Shown here: piece by piece, positions 44,041-54,535 of the stretch
How positions within the stretch are numbered: position 1 is the stretch's first letter
Layout of the letters: each line of letters begins with the position of its first letter
Source: Parvibaculum sp.
Lineage (GTDB): Bacteria > Pseudomonadota > Alphaproteobacteria > Parvibaculales > Parvibaculaceae
NCBI GenBank assembly: GCA_017642695.1
Contig: JAEPQD010000002.1
Span: 124,001-188,000, forward strand
Reading direction: 5' to 3'
DNA: 64,000 nucleotides
Made by a program: the position numbers and the translations under genes
Notes under the pieces: generated by a model
The model's input: the letters and a program-made list of their open reading frames with translations, nothing else
Told to the model about the DNA's origin: nothing
Database searches by the model: none

Positions 44041-44990
44041 GCCGCATCTCCGACTGGTACATCATGGGCGCTATTGCGCTTGCGGGCCTTGCGGGGCCAC
44101 TTCTGCTGCCCGGTCTCGCGACGCAGATCGCCTTTCTCTGGCTGATGGTCGTTTTCGCGCTCACCTGGGACATGCTGGGTGGGCGCATGGGCTACAATTC
44201 CTTCGGCAACATCGTCTTCTTTGGTATCGGCTGCTATGCCGCCGCCGTCGTCCAGCGCGATGCCGGGCTTCCCTATTTCGAGGCGCTGGCGCTCGGCCTT
44301 CTCGCGGGCGCCGTTTGTGCCGTGCTTGCTGCCGTCGTCTTCGGCGCCGCCATGCTCGGCATTCGTGGGCATTACTTCGCCATCGGCACGCTCGGCCTTG
44401 GCATTGCGGCGGGCGAGGTCGCGGCAGGCTGGGACTATGTTGGCGCAGGCTCCGGCATGGCGTTGCCGCTTTATCCGGGCGAGCTTGGGCAACGTGAGCT
44501 CTTCTTCTGCTATTCCCTCTTCGCGCTTGCCGCGATCTGCTTCCTCTGCTGCCGCGCGGTCTATGCCACGCGGTTTGGTCTTGCGCTCAATGCAATCCGC
44601 GACGATCACGACAAGGCGGATGCGATGGGTTTGCGCACCACCCCGATCAAGATTTTCGCCTGGGCGCTCTCCGCCTTCTTCCTCGCCCTGTCGGGCGGGC
44701 TTGCCGCCAACATGATCGGCTTCATCGATCCGCGCGACGTCGCCTTCGCGGGCGCGACCTTCGGCGTCTGGATGGTGCTGATGGCGATCCTCGGCGGCAA
44801 GGGCACGCTCTGGGGACCCGTCCTCGGCGCCTTCGTTTTCCATGTCACGCAGGAACTTTTCTGGACCTGGCTCCTCGGCTGGCAGCGCGTCGCGCTCGGG
44901 CTTCTCATCGTCATCATCGTCGTCTTCTTTCCGCAAGGCATCATGGGCTGGCTTGCGGAGCGCCGTGCGCGGGCGGAGGCAGGTACATGA
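44037..44990 (+). CDS. livM: Branched-chain amino acid-type ABC transporter permease (LivM family)
   Basis: 317 residues, about 8-9 transmembrane helices. LivM-family features include GYNSFGNIVFFGIGCYAAAVV, IRGHYFAIGTLGLGIAAGEVA, the cytoplasmic EAA-like loop AIRDDHDKADAMGLRTTPIKI that contacts the ATPases, and GGKGTLWGPVLGAFVF. It overlaps livH and livG by 4 bp each (ATGA). Together they would import an amino acid or related anion. Confidence 0.93.
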   Translation: MSRISDWYIMGAIALAGLAGPLLLPGLATQIAFLWLMVVFALTWDMLGGRMGYNSFGNIVFFGIGCYAAAVVQRDAGLPYFEALALGLLAGAVCAVLAAVVFGAAMLGIRGHYFAIGTLGLGIAAGEVAAGWDYVGAGSGMALPLYPGELGQRELFFCYSLFALAAICFLCCRAVYATRFGLALNAIRDDHDKADAMGLRTTPIKIFAWALSAFFLALSGGLAANMIGFIDPRDVAFAGATFGVWMVLMAILGGKGTLWGPVLGAFVFHVTQELFWTWLLGWQRVALGLLIVIIVVFFPQGIMGWLAERRARAEAGT

Positions 44991-45730
44991 GCGTGCTTCT
45001 CGATGTGCAGAATGTCACCAAGCGCTTCGGCGGCGTCGTTGCGAACGAGGAGGTCTCGCTCACCGTCAAGCGGGGCGAGATCGCGGGACTGATCGGGCCG
45101 AACGGCTCCGGCAAGACGACATTGTTCGGCAGCATCGCGGGCGCTCATGCCGTCGATGGTGGCGACATCCTGTTCGAGGGTCGCTCGATCCGGCATCTGC
45201 GCTCCGCGCCCATCGCGCGGCGCGGGCTGCTCCGCACCTATCAGCAGACGCGCATCTATGACGACATGACCTGCACGGAAAACATGGCGATCAGCGCGCG
45301 CGAGGCGCAGGGGGGGCTCCTGTCTCTTCTGCGCCCGGTGCCGCGGGCGACGAACGCCCGGGCTGGCGACCTTCTCGGGTTCGTTGGCCTTTACGAAAAG
45401 CGGGACGACAGGGCCGGAAGCCTCAGCTTCGGGCAGCAGAAGCTCCTCGAATTCGCGATGGCGCTGATGAACGAGCCGAAGCTCCTGCTCCTCGACGAGC
45501 CGACGGCGGGCATCAATCCGACGCTCATCAACGGTCTCATCGACAGGCTCCGCCGCGCCAATACCGAGCTTGGCGTGACGCTTCTCGTCATCGAGCACAA
45601 TATGCGCGTCATCATGAATCTCGCGCATCGCATCACCTGCCTCGCGCATGGCCGCGTTCTCGCCGAGGGCGTGCCGGAAGAGGTGCGGAACGACAAGCGC
45701 GTGCTCGATGCCTATCTCGGAGTGGCATGA
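44987..45730 (+). CDS. livG: ABC transporter ATP-binding protein (LivG family)
   Basis: 247 residues. Walker A is GPNGSGKTT (37-45), the signature is LSFGQQK (Q-rich, as in LivG) and Walker B is LLLLDEPTAG, followed by the switch histidine in VIEHNM. The N-terminus LLDVQNVTKRFGGVVANEEV is typical of LivG. It energises transport through LivH and LivM. The 3' end overlaps livF (ATGA). Confidence 0.93.
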   Translation: MSVLLDVQNVTKRFGGVVANEEVSLTVKRGEIAGLIGPNGSGKTTLFGSIAGAHAVDGGDILFEGRSIRHLRSAPIARRGLLRTYQQTRIYDDMTCTENMAISAREAQGGLLSLLRPVPRATNARAGDLLGFVGLYEKRDDRAGSLSFGQQKLLEFAMALMNEPKLLLLDEPTAGINPTLINGLIDRLRRANTELGVTLLVIEHNMRVIMNLAHRITCLAHGRVLAEGVPEEVRNDKRVLDAYLGVA

Positions 45731-46593
45731 TGTCGGACGGGAACGGCAGAAATTTCGCGGGCGGTTATGGCGAAGGCTCCGTCGATACGGTCCTCTCCGT
45801 CGGCGATGTCGCGCGCGAAGCCGAAGCGATTGCCCGTACCGTCCCGCGAGAGGAAATTCTCGCTCTCTCGAAAGGCGCGCCCTTCGTCTCGCTCGAAGGG
45901 CTGCATGCGGGCTATGGGGCGATGGAAATCCTGCATGGTGTCGATCTCGCGGTCGGAAAGGGCCAGAGCCTCTGTCTCGTCGGGCCCAATGGAGCGGGCA
46001 AATCCACCATCCTGCATTCGATCTTCGGTTTCACGAAGATCTCGTCCGGCCGCATCGTCGCGGACGGGCGCGACGTCACGCGGGCCTCACCCAGCGAAAA
46101 GCTTCGCGATGCAGGTATCGCCTACATCCTGCAGAACAATTCCGTCTTCCCTGACATGACGGTCGAGGAGAACCTCCTCATGGGCGGCTATCTCCTCGCC
46201 GATACCCGCAAGGCTCAGGAGGCCGCGGAGCGCGTCTTCGCCCGCTATGACCGGCTCGCCGCGCGCCGCTCCGAGCGCGCTCGCGTTCTTTCCGGCGGCG
46301 AGCGGCGCCTCCTCGAAATCAGCCGGGCGCTCATCATGGACCCCGACGTGCTGCTGGTGGACGAGCCCTCCATCGGCCTCGAGCCGCGCATGATCGACAT
46401 GGTGTTCGAGATCCTCGCCGATCTCCAGACGGCGCAGGGCAAGACCATCCTGATGGTCGAGCAAAACGCAAAGCGCGGGCTCGATTTCGCCGATGTCGGC
46501 TATGTCCTGGTCGCAGGCCGCGTCGCGCTCGCCGGCAAGGGCGAGGCGCTCCTTGAAAATCCCGATGTCGGCCGCCTCTTCCTCGGCGGCTGA
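45727..46593 (+). CDS. livF: ABC transporter ATP-binding protein (LivF family) with N-terminal extension
   Basis: 288 residues. The ATPase core begins about residue 52 (PFVSLEGLHAGYG), with Walker A GPNGAGKST (86-94), signature LSGGERR and Walker B VLLVDEPSIGL. The first roughly 48 residues (SVDTVLSVGDVAREAEAIAR onward) are not present in ordinary LivF proteins, whose Walker A lies near residue 40. The ATG overlapping the livG stop supports this long form. The extension may give an extra contact or regulatory site. It is the last gene of the Liv operon. Confidence 0.9.
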   Translation: MMSDGNGRNFAGGYGEGSVDTVLSVGDVAREAEAIARTVPREEILALSKGAPFVSLEGLHAGYGAMEILHGVDLAVGKGQSLCLVGPNGAGKSTILHSIFGFTKISSGRIVADGRDVTRASPSEKLRDAGIAYILQNNSVFPDMTVEENLLMGGYLLADTRKAQEAAERVFARYDRLAARRSERARVLSGGERRLLEISRALIMDPDVLLVDEPSIGLEPRMIDMVFEILADLQTAQGKTILMVEQNAKRGLDFADVGYVLVAGRVALAGKGEALLENPDVGRLFLGG

Positions 46594-46626
46594 CCTTTCG
46601 AAAATCCGCAGAAATCCTGATCCGAA

Positions 46627-46644
46627 GATGAACGCCAGATGAAC
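46627..46644 (+). promoter_or_regulatory. Tandem GATGAAC repeats with 11-bp period
   Basis: GATGAAC occurs at 46627-46633 and 46638-46644, 11 bp apart, and shares flanking bases (AGATGAACGCC, AGATGAACGGC). One helical turn between direct repeats is typical of OmpR/PhoB-family response-regulator sites. It lies 84 bp before the small His-rich protein gene. Confidence 0.35.
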
Positions 46645-46727
46645 GGCGCCGCCATGCACCGTTCAGTAGCGAAGTTCCATTCTTCATGCCGGGTACGGGG
46701 TCGGAACGGAATTGAAAGGACAGCACC

Positions 46728-47123
46728 ATGAAGAAGTTTGTTGTTTCGGCCGGTCTTGCCGCTGCCCTCGGCTTCGCCCTTCCTGCCACCGCGAATGCGG
46801 TGTCGGTGACGTCGGCGATCGGCGTGCAGACTGGCACTCAGGTCGAACTCGTCCATGGCTACAAGCATCGCCATGGCCATCAGCGCCACTACGCACCGCC
46901 GCGCGTGGTGCACCACTATCATCATCGTCAGGTCAGGCCCTGGGCGCATTGGCGGCCCTATGTGGTCCGCCACCACTATCACAGCTTCGGTGCGCCGGTT
47001 TACTACTCGTCGCACCCGACCTACGGGCCTTATTACCGCGTTCGCGCCCATGACCGCTCGGACGTCGCGCTCTGGCTCGGTATCAGCGCGATCACCGGCG
47101 CGATCATCTTCTCCCAGTACTGA
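46728..47123 (+). CDS. Small exported His/Tyr-rich protein of unknown function
   Basis: 131 residues with signal peptide MKKFVVSAGLAAALGFALPA, cleaved near TANA-VS. The centre (about 45-100) is very rich in His, Tyr and Arg (HGYKHRHGHQRHYAP, VVHHYHHRQ), which suggests metal or heme binding. The C-terminus (VALWLGISAITGAIIFSQY) is hydrophobic and may be a membrane segment or glycine-zipper-like tail. No family was recognised with certainty. GAAAGGA precedes the ATG; the gene stands alone with its own terminator. Confidence 0.75.
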   Translation: MKKFVVSAGLAAALGFALPATANAVSVTSAIGVQTGTQVELVHGYKHRHGHQRHYAPPRVVHHYHHRQVRPWAHWRPYVVRHHYHSFGAPVYYSSHPTYGPYYRVRAHDRSDVALWLGISAITGAIIFSQY

Positions 47124-47148
47124 TCGGGAGGGGAAGCCCGCGAGGGGG

Positions 47149-47172
47149 AGGGTCCTGCCCGGGCAGGGCCCT
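47149..47172 (+). terminator. Terminator after the His-rich protein gene
   Basis: AGGGTCCTG and CAGGGCCCT pair (one G-U) around CCCGGG, 25 bases after the stop, followed by the T-rich TCTTCCTTG. On the other strand it could also stop transcription of the convergent carboxyltransferase gene. Confidence 0.65.
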
Positions 47173-47183
47173 TCTTCCTTGTG

Positions 47184-48740
47184 TCAGGGCCGCATCGTCG
47201 TGCGGTAGGGCCCAAGCTCGATGCCGCGCCGGGGCTCTACCCAGTCGAGCCAGTCGCAGAGCTTCGCCCGCGTCTCGCGCGGGTCGATCAGCTCATGCAC
47301 GGAAAAGCCTTCTGCGCGGGGGAAGGGCGACTGGCCTGCCGCGAGCTTCGCCTCGAGCTCTGCGCGGAGCGCCTCCGGGTCCTCTGCTTCCGCGATCTGC
47401 CGCGCGAAGGCGACCGCGACGCCGCCTTCGACGGGCAGTGCGCCCGTCGCCGCACTCGGCCATGACAGGACATATCCGTCCGGCCCGAAATGCGCGGCGC
47501 CCGCCACGCCGAACACCTTGTGCACGATCACGCTCGCCCAGGGCACACGGCTCTGCATAACCGACGCGATCGCTGCCGTGCCATGGCGGATCGTCGCCGC
47601 CTTTTCCGATGCCGAGCCGATCATGAAACCGGGCTCGTCCACGAAGGAGAGGACCGGCAGATGGAAGGTGTTGCACATGTCGGCGAAGCGGCGGAGTTTC
47701 TGCGCTGCCTGTGCCGTCATCGCGCCCGCGTAGAAATTGCAGTCGTTCGCGATCACGCCGACGCTCTTGCCGTTCAACCGCGCAAGTCCCGTGATGAGCG
47801 AGGGGCCGAAGCGCTTCGTCATCTCGAAAAAGCTGCCTTCGTCCAGCACGGCCTTCAGGATCTTCCTCATGTTGAAGGGCTTGCGCCGGTCCTTCGGCAC
47901 GATGTCGCGCAACATCTCTTCCGCCCGGTCGCGCGGATCGTCCGTTTCCGCATCGGGCGGCAATTGCCAGACATTATCGGGCAGGTAGGAGAGGAAGCGC
48001 GCGATGTCGCCAAGCGCCGCCTCTTCCGTCTTCGCCACATTGTCGATCACGCCGGAGCGTGAATGCACCTCCGAACCGCCGAGTTCTTCCTTGGTCAGAT
48101 TCTCGTCGAGCGCGCGGGCAACGACCTTCGGGCCTGCGATCAGCACCTGCGCGTCTTCCACCATCACAGAGAAGTGAGAGGCAACGAGGCGTGCCGCCGG
48201 CATGCCCGCCACGGGGCCGAGCGCTGCCGTCGCAACCGGCACTTCGCCCAGCACCTGCGTGATGGAGCGGAAGCGGGGCGTCGAAAAGACCGGCTCGCCG
48301 AGCGGCCGCGCATTTCCCTTGCCGGCAGAACCGGCGACGGAGCCGCCGCCGCCCTCGTGAAGGCGCACCAGAGGCACCTTGTAGGTCAGTGCGAGTTCCT
48401 CGGCGTAGACGCTTTTGCGAAGGCCCGCCGGGTTCGGCGAGCCGCCCTTCATGGTGAAGTCCTCGCCGCCTATGGCGATCCGGCGTCCGTTCACCTTCGC
48501 GAAGCCGAGCACGTAGTTCGCGGGCTCGAAATCGACGAGATTTCCCTCCTCGTCGAAATGCGGCACGCCCGCGCCTTCGCCCATCTCCGCGAACGAGCCC
48601 TTGTCGGCCAGCGCCGAGATCCTCTCGCGTACGGTGAGGCGGCCCTTGTCGTGCTGGCGCTTCACGGCGTCCTCCCCGCCCTGGCGTTTCGCCAGTTCGC
48701 GTCGACGCCTGATCTCGTCGGTTTCCTTTTCCCAGCTCAT
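47184..48740 (-). CDS. Acyl-CoA carboxylase carboxyltransferase (beta) subunit
   Basis: 518 residues from the ATG at 48740, starting MSWEKETDEIRRRRELAKRQ. It has both carboxyltransferase lobes, with GGSPNPAG and LHEGGGGSVAGSAGKG in the N-terminal lobe and FVDEPGFMIGSASEKAATIRHG in the C-terminal lobe. The enzyme moves CO2 from biotin to an acyl-CoA such as propionyl-, methylcrotonyl- or geranyl-CoA. The usual partner (biotin carboxylase/biotin carrier) is not encoded next to it, so it must pair with one elsewhere or be an alternative subunit. Confidence 0.88.
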   Translation of the reverse strand: MSWEKETDEIRRRRELAKRQGGEDAVKRQHDKGRLTVRERISALADKGSFAEMGEGAGVPHFDEEGNLVDFEPANYVLGFAKVNGRRIAIGGEDFTMKGGSPNPAGLRKSVYAEELALTYKVPLVRLHEGGGGSVAGSAGKGNARPLGEPVFSTPRFRSITQVLGEVPVATAALGPVAGMPAARLVASHFSVMVEDAQVLIAGPKVVARALDENLTKEELGGSEVHSRSGVIDNVAKTEEAALGDIARFLSYLPDNVWQLPPDAETDDPRDRAEEMLRDIVPKDRRKPFNMRKILKAVLDEGSFFEMTKRFGPSLITGLARLNGKSVGVIANDCNFYAGAMTAQAAQKLRRFADMCNTFHLPVLSFVDEPGFMIGSASEKAATIRHGTAAIASVMQSRVPWASVIVHKVFGVAGAAHFGPDGYVLSWPSAATGALPVEGGVAVAFARQIAEAEDPEALRAELEAKLAAGQSPFPRAEGFSVHELIDPRETRAKLCDWLDWVEPRRGIELGPYRTTMRP

Positions 48741-48879
48741 GCGACCGCCAATCCTCCCGCCGGTTTCGTCTTTCGCGACGCACCGAACCCTAAAGGAAAT
48801 CGCCATCGGGCCAAAGGCTCTTGGGTCGCGTGGCAGTGGTGATATGATCCTTGGAAAGCGGAGAAGGGACGAGACGCAA

Positions 48880-49260
48880 ATGGCAGGCGGCAAGAGCGGA
48901 ACCGTCCGGAGAAATCCGGCAGCGGAAGCCGAAGACGAGATCGAGGCCATTCTCAGGGCCGCGCTCACGCCAGACGTCTCTCTCGGTGCGGTGCTCAAAT
49001 TCGTGCATGAGGGCGCGGGCGTCGTCGTTATTGACGGCACGAAAAAGCCCAATGAGGTGCATCGCCGCGACGTGCCGGCCGATTGCACCGTTCATGTCGA
49101 TCCCCTTCTCAACCTTGCAATCTTTCAGCGCCATGCCGACCAGGGTACGGCATTCCGTCAGGGCAAGATCAGGATCGTCGGCGATGTTTCGGTCGTCGCC
49201 AGCCTCCGCCCGATCATGCTGCGGCAGTCGAACGCGACCGAAGACGGGTTTCGCGAGTGA
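48880..49260 (+). CDS. SCP2 sterol-carrier-like protein
   Basis: 126 residues from ATG 48880; an upstream in-frame ATG at 48844 would add 12 residues. The C-terminus, HADQGTAFRQGKIRIVGDVSVVASL, matches the SCP2 fold, in which a buried cavity binds sterols, fatty acids or acyl-CoA. The overall size fits a stand-alone SCP2 domain. The stop overlaps the next start as GTGA, so the protein is probably made with the hydrolase and may present lipid substrates to it. Confidence 0.65.
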   Translation: MAGGKSGTVRRNPAAEAEDEIEAILRAALTPDVSLGAVLKFVHEGAGVVVIDGTKKPNEVHRRDVPADCTVHVDPLLNLAIFQRHADQGTAFRQGKIRIVGDVSVVASLRPIMLRQSNATEDGFRE

Positions 49261-50195
49261 AGGCCCCAGTCGTTCTGCTTCCCGAAAATCCGATGCCGGA
49301 AGGCGGCGAGGCGTTCTGGCTCACGGCGCAGGACGGCGCGCGGCTGCGCGTCTTCACCTGGAAGGGCGGGGACGTGTCGCGCGGCACCGTCTTCCTCTTC
49401 GGCGGGCGCACGGAATTCGTCGAGAAATATTTCGAGGTCGTGCGCGAGCTTCGGGCGCGCGGTTTCGCCGTCGTCAGCATGGACTGGCGCGGGCAGGGTC
49501 TCTCCGACCACATGCTCGCCGAGTGGCGCAAGGGCCATATCGACGATTTCGTGACCTTCGACCGCGATCTTGCGCAGTTGATGGAAGAGGTCGCGCCGGG
49601 TTTTCCGAAACCCTGGACCGCGTTCGCGCACTCGATGGGCGGTCAGATTCTCGTTCGTGCGGCGCATGATCATGCCGGGTGGTTTTCCCGCGTCGTCCTT
49701 TCCGCGCCGATGCTCGGGCTTCGGTTCCCCAACCGTTTCATGGATCTGGCCATTCGCGGCCTCGCCAACACGCTCCATGTTCTGGGCCGTGACGAGGCCT
49801 ATGTGCCGGGCGGCAGCGCGCGGGCGACGGACGAAACGCCTTTCGAGGAAAACATCCTGACGCATGACGAAACCCGCTATGCACTCCTGCAGGCGCTGGT
49901 CCGCGCAGAGCCGAAGCTCGGTCTCGGCTCGGCGACCGTCGGCTGGCTCCATGCGGCGTTTCGCTCGATGGAGATGTCTGCCGCGCCTTCCTTCCTCGCC
50001 GATATAGAAGCACCGGTCCTGATCGCGCGTGCCTCGCATGACGCACTGATCTCGCCTTCCTCTCTCGAGCATGCGGCATCGCATCTGCGTGACGGCACGC
50101 TCGTCATCGTGCCGGACGCCCGCCACGAAATCCTGATCGAGCGCGACCCAGCCCGCGCCGTCTTCTGGAAAGCGTTCGACGATTTTATCGGTTAG
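49257..50195 (+). CDS. Alpha/beta hydrolase (lysophospholipase/monoglyceride-lipase-like)
   Basis: 312 residues starting at GTG 49257, overlapping the SCP2-like stop. It has the serine hydrolase fold with oxyanion region FLFGGRTEF, VVSMDWRGQGLSD and nucleophile elbow AHSMGGQ; the catalytic His is in PDARHEIL and the Asp in the preceding ASHDALIS segment. The Ser-based lysophospholipase family hydrolyses glycerolipid or small esters. No signal peptide. It ends with a 4-bp overlap with the convergent phosphatase gene. Confidence 0.87.
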   Translation: MKAPVVLLPENPMPEGGEAFWLTAQDGARLRVFTWKGGDVSRGTVFLFGGRTEFVEKYFEVVRELRARGFAVVSMDWRGQGLSDHMLAEWRKGHIDDFVTFDRDLAQLMEEVAPGFPKPWTAFAHSMGGQILVRAAHDHAGWFSRVVLSAPMLGLRFPNRFMDLAIRGLANTLHVLGRDEAYVPGGSARATDETPFEENILTHDETRYALLQALVRAEPKLGLGSATVGWLHAAFRSMEMSAAPSFLADIEAPVLIARASHDALISPSSLEHAASHLRDGTLVIVPDARHEILIERDPARAVFWKAFDDFIG

Positions 50196-51001
50196 CCGTT
50201 CGCTGCCTGTCGAAGAATCTTCAGCGCGGCCTCATGCAGTTCCGGTGTCGCCGCCGCGACCACCTGTCCGCCATTTTGCGCATCGCCGCCGTCCCACCTC
50301 GTCACGACACCGCCCGCATTCTCGATCAGCGGGATCAGCGCCTGGATGTCGTAGGGCTCGAGCGCGCTTTCGACCACGAGGTCGAGCGTGCCCGCCGCCA
50401 GCAGGCAGTAGAAATAGCAGTCGCCGCCGAAGCGCCGGAGTTTCACCTTCGATGAAATCTCGCGGAAGGCCGCTTTCTCGCCCTCGGCCGTGAACATGCC
50501 GGGATCGGTGTTGCCGAGCAGCGCGGTTTCGAGCGTCGTGCAGCCGCTCGTTTTCAGCGGCACTGTTCCCATCGGCCCGATCAGTTCGCTGCCGCCGGGA
50601 CGTCCGACGAAGCGTTCGCCGATATAGGGCTGATCCATCAGACCGATCACCGGCCGTGTGCCGTCGTTGAGGGCGATCAGCGTGCCCCAGAGCGGTACGC
50701 CGGAAATGAAGCTCCGGGTGCCGTCGATCGGATCGAGCACCCAGGTCAGCCCGCCCGTTCCCCGCTCGTGTCCGTGTTCCTCGCCAAGGATGCCGTGATC
50801 CGGATAGCGCTCGCCGATCAGCTTGCGGATCGCCGCCTCGCCGTCGCGGTCCGCCGCGGTCACCGGGTCGAAGGCATGCTTGCCTTCCTTGTGATCGACT
50901 TGGAGCCCCGAGCGGAAATGCGGCAGCGTTACGGCGGCGGCCGCATCCGCCAGTTCGAGCGCGAAGCTCGCCAGTTCGTCGATCTGCCGGGGGTCGAGCA
51001 T
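50192..51001 (-). CDS. Inositol monophosphatase family phosphatase (histidinol-phosphatase HisN-like)
   Basis: 269 residues from ATG 51001. Metal-binding motifs of the Li-sensitive IMPase family are present: GEEHGHE, DPIDGTRSFI and, near the C-terminus, EPYDIQALIPLIENAGG. The DCYFYCLLAAGTLDLVVE and PYDIQAL wording is close to that of HisN-type histidinol-phosphate phosphatases, but inositol-phosphatase or PAP-phosphatase activity cannot be excluded. The start is 46 bp after the amidohydrolase stop on the same strand. Confidence 0.88.
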   Translation of the reverse strand: MLDPRQIDELASFALELADAAAAVTLPHFRSGLQVDHKEGKHAFDPVTAADRDGEAAIRKLIGERYPDHGILGEEHGHERGTGGLTWVLDPIDGTRSFISGVPLWGTLIALNDGTRPVIGLMDQPYIGERFVGRPGGSELIGPMGTVPLKTSGCTTLETALLGNTDPGMFTAEGEKAAFREISSKVKLRRFGGDCYFYCLLAAGTLDLVVESALEPYDIQALIPLIENAGGVVTRWDGGDAQNGGQVVAAATPELHEAALKILRQAANG

Positions 51002-51047
51002 GAAGGCCTCTCCTTGAATGGCCCGCATATTGGAGGGAGCCACCCTG

Positions 51048-52052
51048 CTAGTCCAGCTTGTAGACCCGTTTCGCCGTGTCGTGGAACAGAGCGGCCCTTT
51101 CCTCCGCGCTGAAGCCCTTCGCGATCTTCTTGAAGGCATTCCACACGACGCCATAGGAGCAGGAGAGCTTGTCGACCGGGAAGTTGCTTTCGAACATGCA
51201 GCGCTCCGGCCCGAAGACCTCTATCGAATGGAGATACCAGTCGCGCGTTGCGGCCACGAGTTCGTCCGATGTCGGCGGCTTGTCGCGCTTGTGCCAGCCA
51301 TAGCCGTTCACCGCCATGTTGATGCCGCCGAGCTTCGCCACGACATTCGGACATTGGGCGAGTTCCGCCACATCCTTCTTCCACTGCTGAAAAATCTCGT
51401 CGCGCTTGCCCTCGTAGGGCCCGATGCCGAGCGGTCCGCCGAAATGGTCGAAGATGATCGTCGTCTCCGCATTGTCGCGGGCGAGCGCGGTCAGTTCCGG
51501 AATCTGGTGGTGATAGAGCCAGGCGTCGAAGGAAAGCCCGTGCGGGGCGAGGCGCGCGAAGCCCTCCCGGAAAGCATCGAGCCCCAGCAGTCCCTTTGGC
51601 GGAAGCGTATGCGAGGCGCGGATATCGGGGCTGTCGTCGAAGGCGGAGGCGTGGCGGATGCCGCGAAAGCGATCCGGCGCCCGTGAAATATGCGCGTTCA
51701 GCACCTCGTCCACCGCCTTGCCGAGGCGAAGATCCGCGAAGCCGACGATGCCCGCGGCAACGCGCGTGGCTCCGAAGCCGCCGCTCGCGGCTTTCGCCGC
51801 GATGCCGTTCACATATTCCGTCTCGCCGAGCGGTTTCAGGGCCTCCGGGCCGGTGTCGCGGTACATCGCCTTGCATTCGACGAAGACGGTCGCGCGGATG
51901 TTGTGCCCTTCGGCGACATCCGCCATCAGCTCGTCTAGTTCGTAGCGTGAGCCCGGGTGGTCCCAGAGATGATGATGCGGGTCGATGATCGGAAGGTCGG
52001 GTTCAAGTGCCTCTTCGCGAACCTGTGCCAGCCATTCGGGATTCCCCGCCAT
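51048..52052 (-). CDS. Amidohydrolase 2 family TIM-barrel metal hydrolase
   Basis: 334 residues. The N-terminal IIDPHHHLWD holds the HxH metal ligands, FDHFGG lies in the middle, and the C-terminal MFESNFPVDK supplies the usual late Asp-type segment. The family includes lactonases, decarboxylases and hydrolases of small cyclic compounds (PMD/LigI-like); the substrate is not determinable. No signal peptide. It precedes the HisN-like gene on the same strand. Confidence 0.85.
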   Translation of the reverse strand: MAGNPEWLAQVREEALEPDLPIIDPHHHLWDHPGSRYELDELMADVAEGHNIRATVFVECKAMYRDTGPEALKPLGETEYVNGIAAKAASGGFGATRVAAGIVGFADLRLGKAVDEVLNAHISRAPDRFRGIRHASAFDDSPDIRASHTLPPKGLLGLDAFREGFARLAPHGLSFDAWLYHHQIPELTALARDNAETTIIFDHFGGPLGIGPYEGKRDEIFQQWKKDVAELAQCPNVVAKLGGINMAVNGYGWHKRDKPPTSDELVAATRDWYLHSIEVFGPERCMFESNFPVDKLSCSYGVVWNAFKKIAKGFSAEERAALFHDTAKRVYKLD

Positions 52053-52124
52053 CGTTCACTCCTCCCCTTGTTCTTTTGGGGGGAAGAGTGGCATTGGCGG
52101 GCGGCAAGGGCAATGCGCGGGTGT

Positions 52125-53981
<1,857 letters not shown>

Positions 53982-54058
53982 ATGTTCCGCCGGGGCAAAA
54001 AGGGCGGCCCTGCCGCGCGAAACAGGAGGGGCGCGGGGGCGGCCGGAAAAGTGGCCGC

Positions 54059-54087
54059 CTTATAGCCTTTAAGCGCTCCGCTCACAA
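54059..54087 (-). promoter_or_regulatory. Sigma-70 promoter of typA
   Basis: On the minus strand TTGTGA (54082-54087) and TATAAG (54059-54064) are separated by 17 bp. The predicted transcript starts near 54052, inside a GGCGGCC/GGCCGCC inverted repeat (54038-54059), about 70 bases before the ATG. Confidence 0.55.
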
Positions 54088-54126
54088 GGTTTCCTTCGCG
54101 GGTGCGGAAAGTCCCGGAGGGCAGGG

Positions 54127-54528
54127 TTAATCCCGCCCTCCAAGTGTCCGTTTCATGACGGTGGCGCCCGTTTCCATCATCTCGCGGACGGGTTCCGCCG
54201 CAGCTTCGGGCAGGAAATCGGCCTGCCAGACGAGGCGGCAGGTCTCCGTCCCCTCCGGCACCACCTCGAACGAGGCATGATGATGGCTCATCAGCTCGCT
54301 CCCCTGGACCGAATAGGCGAGCCGCATGGCCTTCTCGTCGAGGTCGACGATGAGTTCTCTTGCGACGAGCCCGGTCTCGAAGGTAACGGTCCGCATGTCC
54401 CCCTCGAGCTTTGTGTCGGTCACGAAGCCCGGCACGAAGCGGGTATGGATCGCGCCCACGTCCCGCACCGCGTCCCAGACATGGGCGGCGGGGGCCGCGA
54501 TCGGAATGTCGAGTTTTACCGATGCCAT
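54127..54528 (-). CDS. SRPBCC (START/Bet v1-like) family protein
   Basis: 133 residues beginning MASVKLDIPIAAPAAHVWDAVRDVG, the standard SRPBCC opening; the C-terminal helix is AAEPVREMMETGATVMKRTL. The fold makes a deep hydrophobic pocket for lipids or polyketides, and in many bacteria such proteins are adjacent to oxygenases or regulators. It is 7 bp downstream of the VOC gene and probably co-transcribed with it and the AraC gene. Confidence 0.8.
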   Translation of the reverse strand: MASVKLDIPIAAPAAHVWDAVRDVGAIHTRFVPGFVTDTKLEGDMRTVTFETGLVARELIVDLDEKAMRLAYSVQGSELMSHHHASFEVVPEGTETCRLVWQADFLPEAAAEPVREMMETGATVMKRTLGGRD

Positions 54529-54535
54529 TTCCGCC

